Source: Agelas oroides
Lineage: Eukaryota > Porifera > Demospongiae > Agelasida > Agelasidae
Length of the DNA: 64,000 nt
NCBI GenBank assembly: GCA_949130485.1
Contig: OX422183.1
Span: 11,692,543-11,756,542, forward strand
Direction: 5' to 3'
Part shown: positions 12,613 through 24,654 of the stretch, piece after piece
Layout: every line of letters starts with the position of its first letter
Position numbering within the stretch: the first letter of the stretch is position 1
The notes under the pieces: model-generated
Told to the model about the DNA's origin: nothing
The model's database searches: none
What the model saw: only the letters and a program-made list of their open reading frames with translations
Program-made: the position numbers and the translations under genes

Positions 12613-13232
12613 TTACCCTTTACCCCCGATAGCGCCCGTATGCGCCCGGAATTTTGACAACCTTTAAACCCGATAGCGCCCGTATGCGCCCGAGTTAGCT
12701 TCCGGCTATTTATCGTCACAGCTGCGCGTTTTTGAATTAGTACATAGTTATTATAAGCCACAGGGAGTCGATCGAAGCATAATTAGGCGGGGTGTCCCAT
12801 AGGGACTTTCCCCGGAAATCGCGTTCGAAGTTTGGGTGCCGACCGTGTTGAACCTAGCATTGTCACAGAACAGCTTGTATCCTACGCACAACTGGTTCTA
12901 CAGAATTGTTTCTAGCTAATCATCTAAACAACAATGAAAACGTACCTTCGCTGGGAGTTTGGCCACGGATTTCCTGTCATTTCCAATGGATAGCGAGTAC
13001 CCGCTTTTCATCCGTTCTGGCTTAGTCGAACTTCACTATCAACTCGTATGACTACTTTCTGAGTAAAGCAGGTTAGTTTTTGATTAAACTAAGCCTAACT
13101 ATCAACCTGTGAACTCAGCTAGTTTACAAGATATAACGCTATCAATCGTCATGATACAAAATCGCCATTTTTCAATATCTTGTCTCGTGGCTACGAGATT
13201 GATTTCTGCGCATGCGCGTCGGGGGTAAAGAG
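12613..13232. mobile_element. Small inverted-repeat element inside TnX intron 2
   Basis: CTTTACCCCCGA at 12,618 and its complement TCGGGGGTAAAG at 13,219-13,230 form the ends, with TTAA just outside on each side (12,609-12,612, 13,233-13,236). The left end repeats GATAGCGCCCGTATGCGCC twice. The exact end is uncertain because the spacing from TTAA differs by three bases between sides. Confidence 0.55.
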
Positions 13233-13698
13233 TTAAGGTGACATAAAAAGTAATTACGATCTGCAAAGGCGCCTTGTTCGGAGCGAAAAAATTACTTCAG
13301 ACTCTTAGGGACGCCTTGTTTAGAGAGGCACCTTTCAATTAGAGCACAACTGAGACCTTTCCAGTCAGAGTTACAACGGCCGAGCTACAACAGGCCAAGG
13401 TGAAGGTGTAGGATGCGGACTAGGCTTGAAGTACGGCTTGAAGTACGCCTTGATTGTTGCTGCTATTGTGAGCAAAGTAGAAATTATTCAACAACAGTCA
13501 AAGAAACTAGTAATCATGAAAGTTGCATGAGTCTGGTGCTAAATCTCTCTAAATCGAAAGCTCCCCCAAAAATATTTATGCAACCAAAGGGTGCCCGCAT
13601 TAGAGCGGAAAAAAATTGGTTTCCAGTCTAAAGGGTGCTTTCATTAGAGAAGCACCTCAATTAAAGCTTTTATGGTAGGGCATAGATAGGGTAAGGGT

Positions 13699-14105
13699 TA
13701 GTCTTGTGCCCAGACTACTTTTTGCTGAGCGGGAAAATAGTCTGGTAAACTGCCTATACCGTTTTGGTTCCAATATTTTGAAATCACTGTGATGTCACGT
13801 CAACTGGATTCTAAATTCAAAAGTGCTCTAGTAAACAGCAAACTTCAAGACAGCCTACTCGTGCTCCTTTCAGTAGATACAATTGCTTAGTCTATATGCG
13901 GCAGCTAGGGTTGCCCGATCAATGCCCATTTTGCTAGTAGATCGTTGGCACGCAATGTGGAATGCAATCTTCGATGACATCAAGCGTTAAATTAAAAATG
14001 AACAATGCGCCAGCATTCCGGCGCACTTGAACGAAAATGGAATAGGCAGTTGACCGGACCTATTTTTCCGGCGGGCACAAAAAATGCGGTCTGGGAACGA
14101 GACTA
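13699..14105. mobile_element. Hairpin MITE, TAGTCTTGT variant, perfect 9-bp TSD
   Basis: The ends TAGTCTTGTGCCCAGAC and GTCTGGGAACGAGACTA are imperfectly inverted. Both flanks read GGTAAGGGT (13,690-13,698 and 14,106-14,114). It is inserted in TnX intron 2. Confidence 0.8.
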
Positions 14106-17100
14106 GGTAAGGGTTAAGGTTAACATGATTTCCAGTGCTCAGTTCTTTCCAGTCATTTCATTTGTGTAAATACAGTAGAACCCTGCTAAAGTGGCCCACC
14201 ACGGCTTCCTCCCTCGCTGTACATTGGTGGGGAAGGCTTGTACTTGTAGTCGAATCTGGCTTTGGTGGCAGACAATGTTGCAAAAGAGCTAGATAAGTCT
14301 CTGCGATATCAAGTAAATCTGTATAGATTAGTTACTGCTAGCACCAGAAAACCTGCCCACTTTACAGAATATCAAAGTGTCTGTAAATCAGGGGATGATT
14401 TGTACATGCAGAACCATATGTTTGACTGAATGATTACCAAATTCTGAAGTTTAGGTGTAAGGGGTTTCACTGTATGCACAAAAAGGATACTAGTTCTGCC
14501 TGTGTCAGTTCGAACATAAAAATTACCCAGCTAGGCAAGTTAGACAGCTCATACAAGTACAGTTCACAACGTAAATCTCTGTGCTTGTGTACCGAAATGT
14601 TGCTGAAGTGGTCTAATTTGAGCAATTTTGTAATGGGATATTAGCCGTGTACATATTTGCAAAATTTATGCCTGGACTATGAGTGAAACTGGTTGCATCA
14701 ACGTGTAGTAATTGACACTCCACCCACTCCATCCCTACTCCCTTTTCTGCTCCTCCTGTGCTCCCTCACTTTCCCACCCTCCCTTCCCTTTCCATTTTTG
14801 TAGGCTACAAGCACCCCAACAAATTCCCCTGCAAAGCAGTCCAATCCTAGTGTCTCAGCCCACTCTGTGCAGAGTCGACTTGTTTGTACTACCAACAGGA
14901 CTCTTGGATTGCAAACGACTTCCCAACAGGTGAGAATGTTAATTAATCACTGGTGATGTTTAATTTGTGACTGAGAAAGTTTGTATCATTACCTTTAGGA
15001 TAATACTCCTGGACCTTCTAATCCTGCTGAGAGAGAGTCTGTGCTTGAGAATGCAAAAATTTTTAGAAAAGAGTCGAGTCGTCCTCTTACCAAGTATCAA
15101 AAGCAAGTGAATGAAGAAGCAGGACTACTTGCCTTGAGCAACCCATCTTTGCTGTGCAGACGTGGAGAGTTGCTTGAATTGGCTCGAGAGAAAGTTATGG
15201 AGGGTGGCTACGATTTTGTGAAAGGAAAGTCACGATCAAAGCGGCTTGCCTCACCAGATGACACTCCAAGGCCTTCTCGGGTGAAGATCAATGCCGAATT
15301 GAGGCAAAAGAGAATCAGTGCTCTTGAAGAAGATTAGCAAACCTTGACCAACAGATCAGTTTTAAAGAAAAGCGACGACAACAATCTGAAAATGTTCGAA
15401 ATTATAAGCTTTGTGAAGAAATCACTCATGAAATTGGAATTGTCAAGCAGCAAAGGCGCCAGCTCTCTGAAGAATTCAACCAGTATCGTGAAAAAGAAAG
15501 AAAAGCAAAGTGGTACCAGAGAAGTAAGGGAAAGGCTCAAAAGAGAAGGAGATCTGGAAGTTCAGCTGGTACGGCCACTTCCGATGAGGGGGAGTTCCCC
15601 TTATCATCTCCAAGTACAAGTGAGGTTGTCACAAGAGATAGCATTGAAATCGAATCAGAAGATGACACTGAGCCTGTGATAGACAACAGTGACGAATCGG
15701 TTTTTCTCTCAGGCCTCCCTGTGAACAGTCAGCTGGCTGCATAGGGAGGCCTTCTGATCCTCTAGCAATCATTGCACGTAACTTCACCAAGGCATCTATG
15801 TTCCAGTGTATCAGTAGTGACATTAGTTGTTGTAGTTGTGAGCATATTTCACTTTCAGATTTTGCTACTAATTTGCCGAAGTATTGTGCCATGGCACACA
15901 CACCTTCTTGTTTGATGTGCCCACCACTGTTGAGTGTTGCCCAAAAGGTTATTGAAAATGGCTTTGTTCAACTGTCCCAAGCATTCAGGTCAGCATTTCC
16001 TCATGTTGCTTATCATAGCCATAGTGCCAAGCGTCGCTTGCTACAGCTGCCTCTGGTAGCATTACGAGTTGGACAGCCGCAAAGTGGTCTCTCAGAAATT
16101 TACCTTTTTGAGCACTTTCCAAATGTGAATTATCAACAATTTCTTCGACTGCTCAATGCTTTTCATTTAGAAAAGTCCACAAAGAAGCTTTCTATGAGCA
16201 AGCAGCAACTTCAGAGTGTTCTCAGCATAGCTAGGAGTGACAGAGAGCGAGAATGCATTCGGTACACTGCCATAGTAGCTTCTGGTCTGTCTGCTACCAG
16301 TGCTCGAAAACATTTTGGTTTTGAAGGAGTGTCCAAAAAAGTGAAAGGTGTTGAAAATGTCATTCAGGAAATTGAAGATATTCGGTCTGCATATGAGAGC
16401 ATTGCAAATGTACAAGAAAAAGCAACTTTGGCTCAATTTGGTATCGAGTACAAGGATGACTCTGAATCAAGCACAGGTTCCTCTGAGACAGACTCAGATG
16501 TGGACAGCGCAGATGTTGAACTTCCTCCTGAGTCTATAGCCAATTTCCCCTTAGAAAAGATGCTCGCTGTGTTAAAGACAAGACAATGCAACTGGTTTGA
16601 ACTTGTATCCACGGTTGAGGAAATGGACATTGACCCTAACTGTCTTGAGAGCTATTATGAGCTTGTGAGCTCCCACTTCAGTGAGCATGAACTTCGTTTG
16701 CTGCAACAATCGCATGCAGCTTATCTCCACTCAGAAAAATATGAAGCACCTCAACAAGTGCGAGAAGCTGCTGCATTAAATGGCGATATTGTTTCTGAGT
16801 CGGACAGTGACAACCCAGATGACTACCTTCCTGGTGGTGAAGCAGCAGTTGTGTTAAAGAAGAAGATTGCCGCCATCCGTTGCAAGTGCCGCAGAGATCG
16901 TGCCAAAGCTGTGGCTCAAAAGAACTACTTGGGGAGAAAACGAAACAAGAAAACGGTGGGAATCCTTGCAAAGTTTCCAGATATTGGAAAAGAGATCGAA
17001 CGCTTTGTTGAAGAAAGAAGCGTGGGTGTAGACGCCTGGCGAAGAACCGAGGTGTTCACGTTCGATGGAAACAAACAAGTAAAGGAAAAAGTCACCTATT

Positions 17101-19078
17101 CCAGGATCCAGAAACACCTGGAACAAGTCTACAGTCACAAGTTTTCATATGGAACAGTAGTTCAATTATGTGTGGCTAGGAACCGTAGAAGAAGGTCTGC
17201 TGCTCGCTACAAAGGAGTGGCCAAAGTCACATCACGTCGTGCAAGAAAAGGTTTTCAGCTCCGGTACAACCCTGACAATCATTAGAGTGCAGCACTTTAT
17301 AGGAATCTGGCCTACCTTCAGTACACTGACGGAACTAACATTGTCAATATAAACCGTGATGATGCTGCAGGTTTTCGCCTTGACACACTCACGACTCATC
17401 GGCTCCATCGCACTCCTGTTGTGCGTGGCAAGGAAATCCTTACCACCCACACTGATTATGTAAACAGTTATCCATCCCTTCTACAAACGACAAGCTACAA
17501 CTTCACAGGCACAAGCACTACTGGAGAATTGTGTGCCGGTGTGGTTAAAGGAGCAGGGGTATTCTCCAAGAATGCTGCACAGCATGCTGCAGACCTATCG
17601 ATGTTAGAGAGTATCACAAGCATCAAACCGGCCTTTGTGAACCCATTGACCAACCAGCCAAAGCAGATTGAGTGCATTCGGGTCGACGGGGCGACAGACG
17701 AAGGCCCCTCTCACCAGGAAATTCAATTCTGGTGGACCCTCCATCACCTACAAAGACCCACAGTAGTTACCCTAGTGACATCGAGGAATAGTGGTGCAAG
17801 CTACTTAAACCGTGTTGAATTACAAAACGGTTGCTTAGCATTAGCACACGCCAACCTCTTCATCCCTTCTAATCTCCATGGCACCTGTTTTAACCCTGAA
17901 ACTGGAGAAATAGACCGGGAACGATTACAAAGGAATATGGATCAAGCTACAGAGATTTACATCAGTCGAACTAATGGTGCTCCGTGTGGTGATACCGAGA
18001 TCCAACTCTTCAAGGGGCCAGATAGCACTGCTAATCAAGAACTACGCACTGATGTGTTACTGTTCTTGAAGGGCACAAAGTTCCAGAAGGCACAACTAAA
18101 GCGAGATAAACCTGAAAGATGGGCTTTCATGGAAAAGGTATGGCATGTGAGGAATAGACATGCTGTTCCTAATTTGCCACTGTAGTATGTTTTTTTCCTG
18201 AGGTGTTGCAATGCTGACAACTGCCAGCATCCGTTTTGTGCCCAAAAAGTGCAACTGCCCTCCTGGTTTCCTGGTAGTCCTTCAGTTCACTACTTTCCTT
18301 TACCAATTCCTGACCAGTCACGTCCATGGGGAAATACAGACTGCTCAAAATGCCAGAGTCGCATTTGCTATGGGCACTTTTTGCCGCTAGAATCTGCTGT
18401 ACACTCTACTGCTTCGCCTTTGAGTAAGTCTCCCTCACAGATGATAAAGGAGGCATTCAATGATCTGAAGGGAAAAGAGCCTTCCGACACAGATATACAA
18501 AAGCTGTCTAAAGCAACACTTCTGCCACCTGGAGAGGTGGAAATATGGCTTGGGCACCTACAGACTGTTCAAGCTAATCGGAAACGAGGTGCAGAAAAGG
18601 CTTCGGCAACACGCCTTCAGAAGAAGAGTCGATTAGAAGCACGATACTTTTGTGTATGTGGAGAAGGGTACACAGACTGTACAGTGGAAATTCAGAACTG
18701 GATCGGATGTGATACCTGTACAAACTGGTTCCACTTTGAATGTGTTGGGGTAAACCCTACTTCTGTACCTGATAATTTTGTGTGTCCACAGTGTTCTGTT
18801 CACTGAAGTATTATTTTGAAGATAAATGTTCTGCTATTTTTGTATAAGTGTTTACAGATGTTTGTATACTAGGGTACGTGTTATATGTACAAAAAGTCTT
18901 CAATCTTGGAGGACCTGTGAAGGGGAAAAAATGTAATGAATGGTGTCAAATCCCCACTTAACCCCACCTAAATGGGTAGGGGTTGAGTGGGGATTTGATA
19001 TTTAGACAGCACCCTTGGGTGGGGAAGTTGATGTTTTCCATTGTCAAATCCCCACCTTTCCTCCACCAAGCCCGCACT

Positions 19079-19107
19079 GGGGGGGGGGGGGGGGGGGGGG
19101 GGGGGGG
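19079..19107. repeat. Poly-G run, 29 bases
   Basis: An uninterrupted G tract lies in the right terminal repeat of TnX. The left end has only a C9 tract at the equivalent place. The true length is uncertain in any assembly. Confidence 0.8.
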
Positions 19108-19131
19108 TGGGGCATAGTATTGATAGCCGCA

Positions 19132-19213
19132 TTACATGAACCCAATGTGCAATGCGGAAATATTGCATCGCGCACAAATAAGGCAGAATGCATATACGGA
19201 ATACGCACGTACC
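19132..19213 (+). repeat. R2 copy B, 3' part after TnX
   Basis: GGAAATATTGCATCGCGCAC and the following bases match 10,300-10,360 of R2 copy A with few changes, so this is the far side of the repeat that TnX split. Confidence 0.7.
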
Positions 19214-19241
19214 AAACATACCTACATATATATATACATAT

Positions 19242-19493
19242 CAAGAGCGCATAAGAACGGGCGGCTAGAGTAAGAGCGTGTAACTCCAATAGAAGCCCGT
19301 AGTCCGGGCAAAATTATTGAACCGTACTAAAAATAGAACATCCGGTCACGTGTACGCTTAGCAACAATGCATAAGGGCTTATGTCAACGTAGCGTGCGCA
19401 GTGCGTGTTAGTACTGGCGGTAAATTCCGCCCGGTTTCGAATTTTACGTAGTTACACGCTCTTACTCTAGCCGCCCGTTCTTATGCGCTCTTG
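19242..19493. mobile_element. 252-bp MITE, CAAGAGCGCATAA ends, copy 1
   Basis: Near-perfect inverted ends of about 44 bp run from CAAGAGCGCATAAGAACGGG to its complement. The flanks are ACATAT on both sides (19,236-19,241 and 19,494-19,499), within an AT-rich microsatellite. A second copy is at 36,619-36,993. Confidence 0.85.
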
Positions 19494-20325
19494 ACATATA
19501 TATATACATAATATATATATATATAAACAATTTTCCGTTTTCACCACAAGTGTGGGGCTCGCTGCGCTCGCCCCAACTAGTACGGGTCTCAATACTTTCA
19601 CGTCGTTTCATGCCCCCTCACGTGATTCGTGTGGGTGGAGCGTGCATTGCGCATGCGTAGTGTAGTATGGCACTTGTATGATGGTTGAGCGGTACACATT
19701 AGACGGAAAAGTGTACGTAATGGGTGAGTTCAAAGTTCAAAGTGAATAGCACATGCGCATATATATGTTCAATCAATTAGGAATTGCGCTATCTTAATTT
19801 ATTGCTACGCGCGCGCCGTACGCACAGAACAGTATCCCGCCGTGCCACAAGTTAACTGGGAGAGAGGCGGGCGCGTGAGGTCGGGCCGAGGTGGGGCGCA
19901 GGGCCGCTCAATGAATAATCTGATTGGCGGTTGACACTGTACCCCGGGGTTGGTTACCTTGGTGTCTTTAGCTTAGCGGGAGTAACCAGCTGTGCTCGAA
20001 GCAGGTAAACCCTTCAGAGTCACAGTCGTGCTTGCAGCAGGCAACCTTTCAGCGTCGCTAGCGGTTCTTTCAGTTGCGCCCGCCCACCCGCCGCTCACTA
20101 TCTGTCCACCGGGAGTAATGAAATTTTCCCGGTGTGACCATGTGCCGAGGATGGGATTGGGGTAAAAAGACCCCCAATTGGGCCCTCCAAGCGAAGTAGG
20201 AGAGATATAAAGGGGCGTGGCCAAACGGGGGCGTGGCGAAACAGTATGATGAGCACGTGATCAGTTATTGGACACGTGCTGGGATATCGGATCCGTTTGG
20301 TCACGCCTACCATAGATAATAGACC
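19494..20325. other. CpG-rich stretch with possible orphan first exon
   Basis: The sequence is rich in CpG and TATA microsatellite. At 19,678 ATGATGG opens a short frame, MMVERYTLDGKVYVM, ending at a consensus donor (GG|GTGAGT, 19,723). It could be a first coding exon, but I find no partner exon downstream, so it stays a suggestion. Confidence 0.2.
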
Positions 20326-21150
20326 TACGGAGAAGGGATTGGAAACGCGTCAAATTTATCCGGGCATTGACGTCACTACCCGGAACTAGAGCGTGTTACG
20401 GTGGTACGGTGAAATTGCCCTACCAGCACAGCATATACTGAAGTCCTGCGAACTCGTGAAGCAACGTATCAAGCTAGTAAGGCTCTCAAGGCATTATTTT
20501 AGTCGTGGAATTTAATTGCAAGGATGCAGCAGCGGAGCTCATGAGAGTTGCTTCGTTTTCGAAGGCAAATAATGTCGTTTTTAGTGGTTTTGTAGTTTTT
20601 CCAAGATTGCTGTTAATGCAACAACAATTCCGATTATTCTGTATGTTACCTGTGTACATGGTAAATGTCTAGATTAAACTAAGAAACTTTGAATAGCGCT
20701 TTACACAAAAATATTATACAGATTAGCCATCACGACCAGTACTTGAGTTTGTAGTTTTTCCAGCAAAGTTCCAGCTACAAGCTGCACATACCCCACACAG
20801 ATCGAACATATACTTACTGCTGTATGTCTACATTACAGTAATGTTTCGATTGTAGGTAACAGCTGAGAGAATGGAAGGGTAAAAGTACTGGTACCATGCA
20901 CTGTAGAATGTACTGTATTTCTCACAGTTACGGGTGTTTACCAGGTACTGTACATGCTTTAGCAGCGAAGAACTGTAGAATCGCACGAATCCGCTAGATA
21001 ATCGGCAGTTGTAGGTATGGCTAAGCTGCACTAGAGCTCTGGCAGGTGCTCGCTATAAGACGCTAGCGCCATTTGTAGATCACGTGACCGCAACGCGCAC
21101 CGGAATGGGAAATTGCCAAAAAATTGCGCGTTTCCAATCCCTTCTCCGTA
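20326..21150. mobile_element. 825-bp non-autonomous element, TACGGAGAAGGG ends
   Basis: TACGGAGAAGGGATTGGAAA at the left has its complement at the right (TTTCCAATCCCTTCTCCGTA). No clear target duplication is seen and no transposase is encoded. The antisense frames at 20,828-21,031 and 21,031-21,264 carry no motif. Confidence 0.65.
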
Positions 21151-21904
21151 ACTCGGGGTCACTCTTTGTTCACCGATTCTGAGGTCAGGCACGTGCGCTG
21201 TGATTACGTAATGCATTACTCGAGTGTATGTAAGAGAGGGAAAGTTGGCGTGTCCGAAACACAAGGTGAGGGCGAAATTTATGTAAAGCTAGTCTAAAAT
21301 GCCCCTGCGAAGTGATAGTCTGATAGTTGAGGTAGAAATATGGGATCTGTGCCTGCCAGTGGCACACATGTATGTACAATGAAGTAACGTGTGCCACTGG
21401 CAGGCTACATACTCTTGATGACACCCCAGCTTTAAGTGCTCAAGCATCTTGGCCATGCAAACTCTGATGACAACAGATCAGCAGAATTGAAGCGATTTTA
21501 CCATTTATCGCTGTTTGGGATGATGTTCGAATGAAGTATGGCCTTAGTTTAGATCAGAAGAAGCTACATGAAAGCTACCAAATTGTTTATCAGCAGAAAA
21601 TGGCAACCCCAACAAACTCTGCATTATGCAGAGTTTGTTGCATGGGATTGCCATTTTCTCCCCAAGGAGGTAGAATAACTCCATGGTGGGTGTCATTAAC
21701 TTTATGCCTTGGCTGATGATCACGTAAGCCAGACCAAACCAACCACAGCACAGATTGTGTTCAGTGTCATGCACAGGGAAGGGTCAGGTGGCTTCTCAGA
21801 GGGTTTGTGTGTTTGTGGAATGCACTCAGAGGAAAAGCTGATTGCTAGCTTTTGAAAGAGAATTCAAGTATAAAATTGGTACCTGCCCACTCTTTAGTTA
21901 AACC
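21151..21904. other. Gene-free stretch
   Basis: GTGCCACTGGCAGGC occurs with its complement (GCCTGCCAGTGGCAC, 21,350) as a 45-bp hairpin near 21,350-21,405. A second hairpin, AACTCTGCATTATGCAGAGTT, lies at 21,616-21,636. No exon is supported. Confidence 0.4.
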
Positions 21905-22035
21905 TAGCCTCGTTCCCAGGCCTCCACCCATTTTTTGTTCTTCTGTTGCGTTCAGTATAATACACGGAAGCGAAAGAGCGATACTGAACACAAACCGGAG
22001 AACAAAATACGGGTGGAGGCCTGGGAACGAGGCTA
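21905..22035. mobile_element. Hairpin MITE, TAGCCTCGTTCCCAGG family, perfect 9-bp TSD
   Basis: A 131-bp element starts TAGCCTCGTTCCCAGGCC and ends with the complement; the arms extend into CACCCATTTTTTGTTCT. The flanks are AGTTAAACC on both sides (21,896-21,904 and 22,036-22,044). This is the cleanest example of the family. Confidence 0.9.
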
Positions 22036-22727
22036 AGTTAAACCCACCCTCTCACCAAAAAGTGTCTGCTGACACAAGCCAAATACCTAATTGGGCTTAC
22101 TCCAGATTTTTAATCAGTAATGTAATGGAGTCTCGCAGGCCCGACCCACTTCCGCAAAAGACGGGAAGGGTCTGGTGAACTGCGTATACAAGCCATGTCC
22201 CACTGGAATGCAATTAGCTGGATGATGTAACCAGATATCAAATAATGCACTCTTGAATTTACCTGTTGCAGAGTAAGCACGCTCCTCGAGAAGTATAGTC
22301 GAAGTGTTTTGTACAGCTTCTGCAGTAGCGGAAAAGATGCCCTAGCTCTCTTTCACCATTTTCAAGACTACTATTGCTACTCAAACAGTCATGTAATGCA
22401 TCATTTGACAAAATACTGCAATGTGATTGTACCACACTGTACAGTGCAGTGGGACACAGCTTGTATACGCATTTCACCACACCCTTTCTCTGTTGGTTGG
22501 GTTTGGGCACAAGACTGGTAGACAACAAAATTAAGTAGCTGAGTGATTTACAGCCATCTGTCTGATTGGCCGCACTCAAAACACGAATGCTCATCAAGTC
22601 ACCAGACCTTTATCTGTGAACAGGAGGGAGACATGACGTCACATCACAGTGGCAATTAATATGCTGTGATGATATTCCAAGGGCAAGAATTGTGAATTAG
22701 TGCTACAAACAACAGTGGTTCTATGAA
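22036..22727. other. Gene-free stretch
   Basis: No exon or repeat boundary that I can support. The minus-strand frame at 22,259-22,597 has no recognisable domain. Confidence 0.3.
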
Positions 22728-24654
22728 CAGGGCCGTAGCCACCGGTCCGGTTAGTCCGGTTTCAACCGGACCACTTTTTCCCTCACCATGGCTTACTTGG
22801 CGTCGCCAAATAGGGCCAATGTTCGGCAAACGCCCATGGCACGCACATGCACAACCTGGTGAAATGTTGCAACATAATATGAGATGGCTGCGAACAGTGC
22901 GAAAGACAGAGTCTTCCAACAATTTTCCGTTCTTCAACCGAACGATCTGCGAAGGGTGTGGCTTGTGAGATTAGCGAACGGGAGGCTGTCTTTTCACCCA
23001 ATCCCATGTGGTACCTCCCTAATTGGTCATGTGACTTCCAGTGCAACTTGCACGGCCTACAGTCAAGTCGGATCGGGCGAGTCACTCTCGCTCGCAATCT
23101 TGTCAGTTGTCTACATCAGTCTCACGGTGGACCTAGGCTAGACTCTTGCAGATGGGACTAGCTAGATGACTTCTTTTAGCGTTAGTAGCTACATGACGTT
23201 ATAATTATCAAAGTAGCCTGCCTGCGCTGCATAGATCTAGGATAAGGCTGATAATTCAACCATGCAAGTTGCTGCAAATCACAACTGATTGTAAAATTTG
23301 ACCAAAAATACTTACAAAAAAAAAACCTCCTTATAACCAGGCCTTCTAATGATGCGTTAGTTTCTTGCAGTATGCCTGACAAGCACTGGAGTAAGAAAGA
23401 CTGAGGCTAACAAAAATTGACTAGGTACAAAAATGACTACATACAACACAACAGCATTGAGTTCTTGCATGTAAGCATCATCTATTTTGTCTTCACATGG
23501 GAGGATACGACAGGCAGATCTTGAATGAAGCTTCCGCACTTCTGCAAAGAGAAACATAGAAACAGTTCCCTATCAACTCCTGGACACTTGTGATAACAGG
23601 ACACCTACAGGTGTATACATACCAAAATGAACGTAGTAAAGGATTAAGTTATTCCAACTGGGCGGATGGATAATTAGCCATGGCTACTATAGAGGGGGGT
23701 CACTATAGTCTCGTGCCCAGACCCTTTTGGAAAAGTCAAGAAGGGGTCTGGCAACACCATACGATTGGCAAGAGATCGTGAAGCTGAAAGTGCTAGAGCT
23801 ACGCGTGTTATTGTCCAAACAATTACTCCCCATTGTAGGAATAGAACAGTTTGATCGGCCACAGTTTAAGCGTAGAACGTGTTTATCACCATTCAAGCCA
23901 TATCTGCTGCTTTCTTCGCAACAATATCTATGCTGTGGAAACGTAACCGTGGCTCATCCTAGCTGATCGGAAGACTGATGAATGTATCTCTCCTAGAAGC
24001 GAAAGCTTCCGCTACCTCCCTTTGCTTCAGCAGCAACTTTTTATTTGATCACGCACCAATTAAAGTGACGAAGTCTGTGGTATTCATACACAAGAGACTT
24101 CTTACAACATCTTACAACATCTGGCCACTTTCATCCTTGTCCCCATCCCATTATATCCAATCAGCCACCCTCTTTCATTTATACGTACATGACTAAATAT
24201 CACTAAATCTATAAAGCTATCTTACCTGTCAAGGGGAACATGCACCTTCTGCCTTTCGCAAGCGCAATTCATGTGAGAGTCTGGCTACGCGAGACATGTC
24301 AACACATAATTTTGCAGAATTCATCAATGACTTTTCGTCCTACAGGTCTATCACGTGATCCGCATGGGATTGTGTGAAAAGACAGCCTCCCATTAGCGAA
24401 TGATCGGAAAGCCGAAACCATGCAGTGCTATATGGCGCAACGGGCAGAAAGGGTAGATGTTCATGCATGTAAAACTCTGTCATCTGGCCTCCGATAAGCA
24501 TCGTTTTGGCCCAAAAATGGTCTCAGAAGCAACATCATAGACTCTAAATTCCCCAAATTTTCTGGGGGGGCATGCCCCCAGACCCCCCTACCTCTTGCGT
24601 GCTTACTCACACACCACTAACCTGACCACTCCAAATTTGATGGCTACAGCCCTG
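22728..24654 (+). mobile_element. Interspersed repeat R1, copy 2 (full length, CAGGG...CCCTG ends)
   Basis: The ends CAGGGCCGTAGCCA and TGGCTACAGCCCTG are inverted, and ATGAA lies outside each end (22,723-22,727 and 24,655-24,659). Subterminal blocks are also inverted within the element (22,960-23,020 against 24,361-24,405). An AGTCTCGTGCCCAGACCC hairpin arm lies at 23,706. No transposase frame is evident. A CAGGG start would suit hAT, but the flank repeat is 5 bp rather than 8. Confidence 0.65.

Larger units (their letters stand above)
12098..18806 (+). pseudogene. TnX protein: putative transposase with C-terminal PHD finger (broken)
   Basis: The exons I can place are 12,098-12,253, 12,414-12,523, 14,804-14,929 and a long last exon from 14,999 to TGA at 18,804-18,806. 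In order: an N-terminal region; a charged coiled-coil stretch (about 15,270-15,500, rich in E, K, R, Q); a cysteine-containing central region; a region around CIRVDGATDEGPSHQE (about 17,667) that could hold the first catalytic aspartate of an RNase-H-like fold; a CC...C...C cluster (18,205-18,240); a helical, homeodomain-like stretch (18,440-18,570); and a C4HC3 PHD finger (18,649-18,801, CVCGEGY...CPQC). The breaks are a lost G in the G-run at 12,430, a one-base loss at 15,333, a frame change near 15,742, and in-frame TAG codons at 17,283 and 18,183 with continuous homology-like coding after each. The family is one I recognise only as uncharacterised in marine invertebrates; I do not assign a superfamily. 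Confidence 0.6.
11882..19131 (+). mobile_element. TnX: 7.25-kb DNA transposon with TTA flanks, superfamily unassigned
   Basis: The left end TGCGGCTATCAATGTTTTGC and the right end (complement TGCGGCTATCAATACTATGC) are inverted and continue into C-rich tracts (GCCCCACCCCC). Both flanks read TTA (11,879-11,881 and 19,132-19,134). The element sits in R2 copy B. Subterminal words around GGGGATTTGA recur near both ends, and at 18,947-19,000 they form a hairpin. Inside is one gene (12,098-18,806) plus a 0.6-kb insertion in its second intron and a 0.4-kb MITE. A 3-bp TTA or TAA duplication is classic for PIF/Harbinger, but the protein does not look like a Harbinger transposase to me. Confidence 0.75.
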
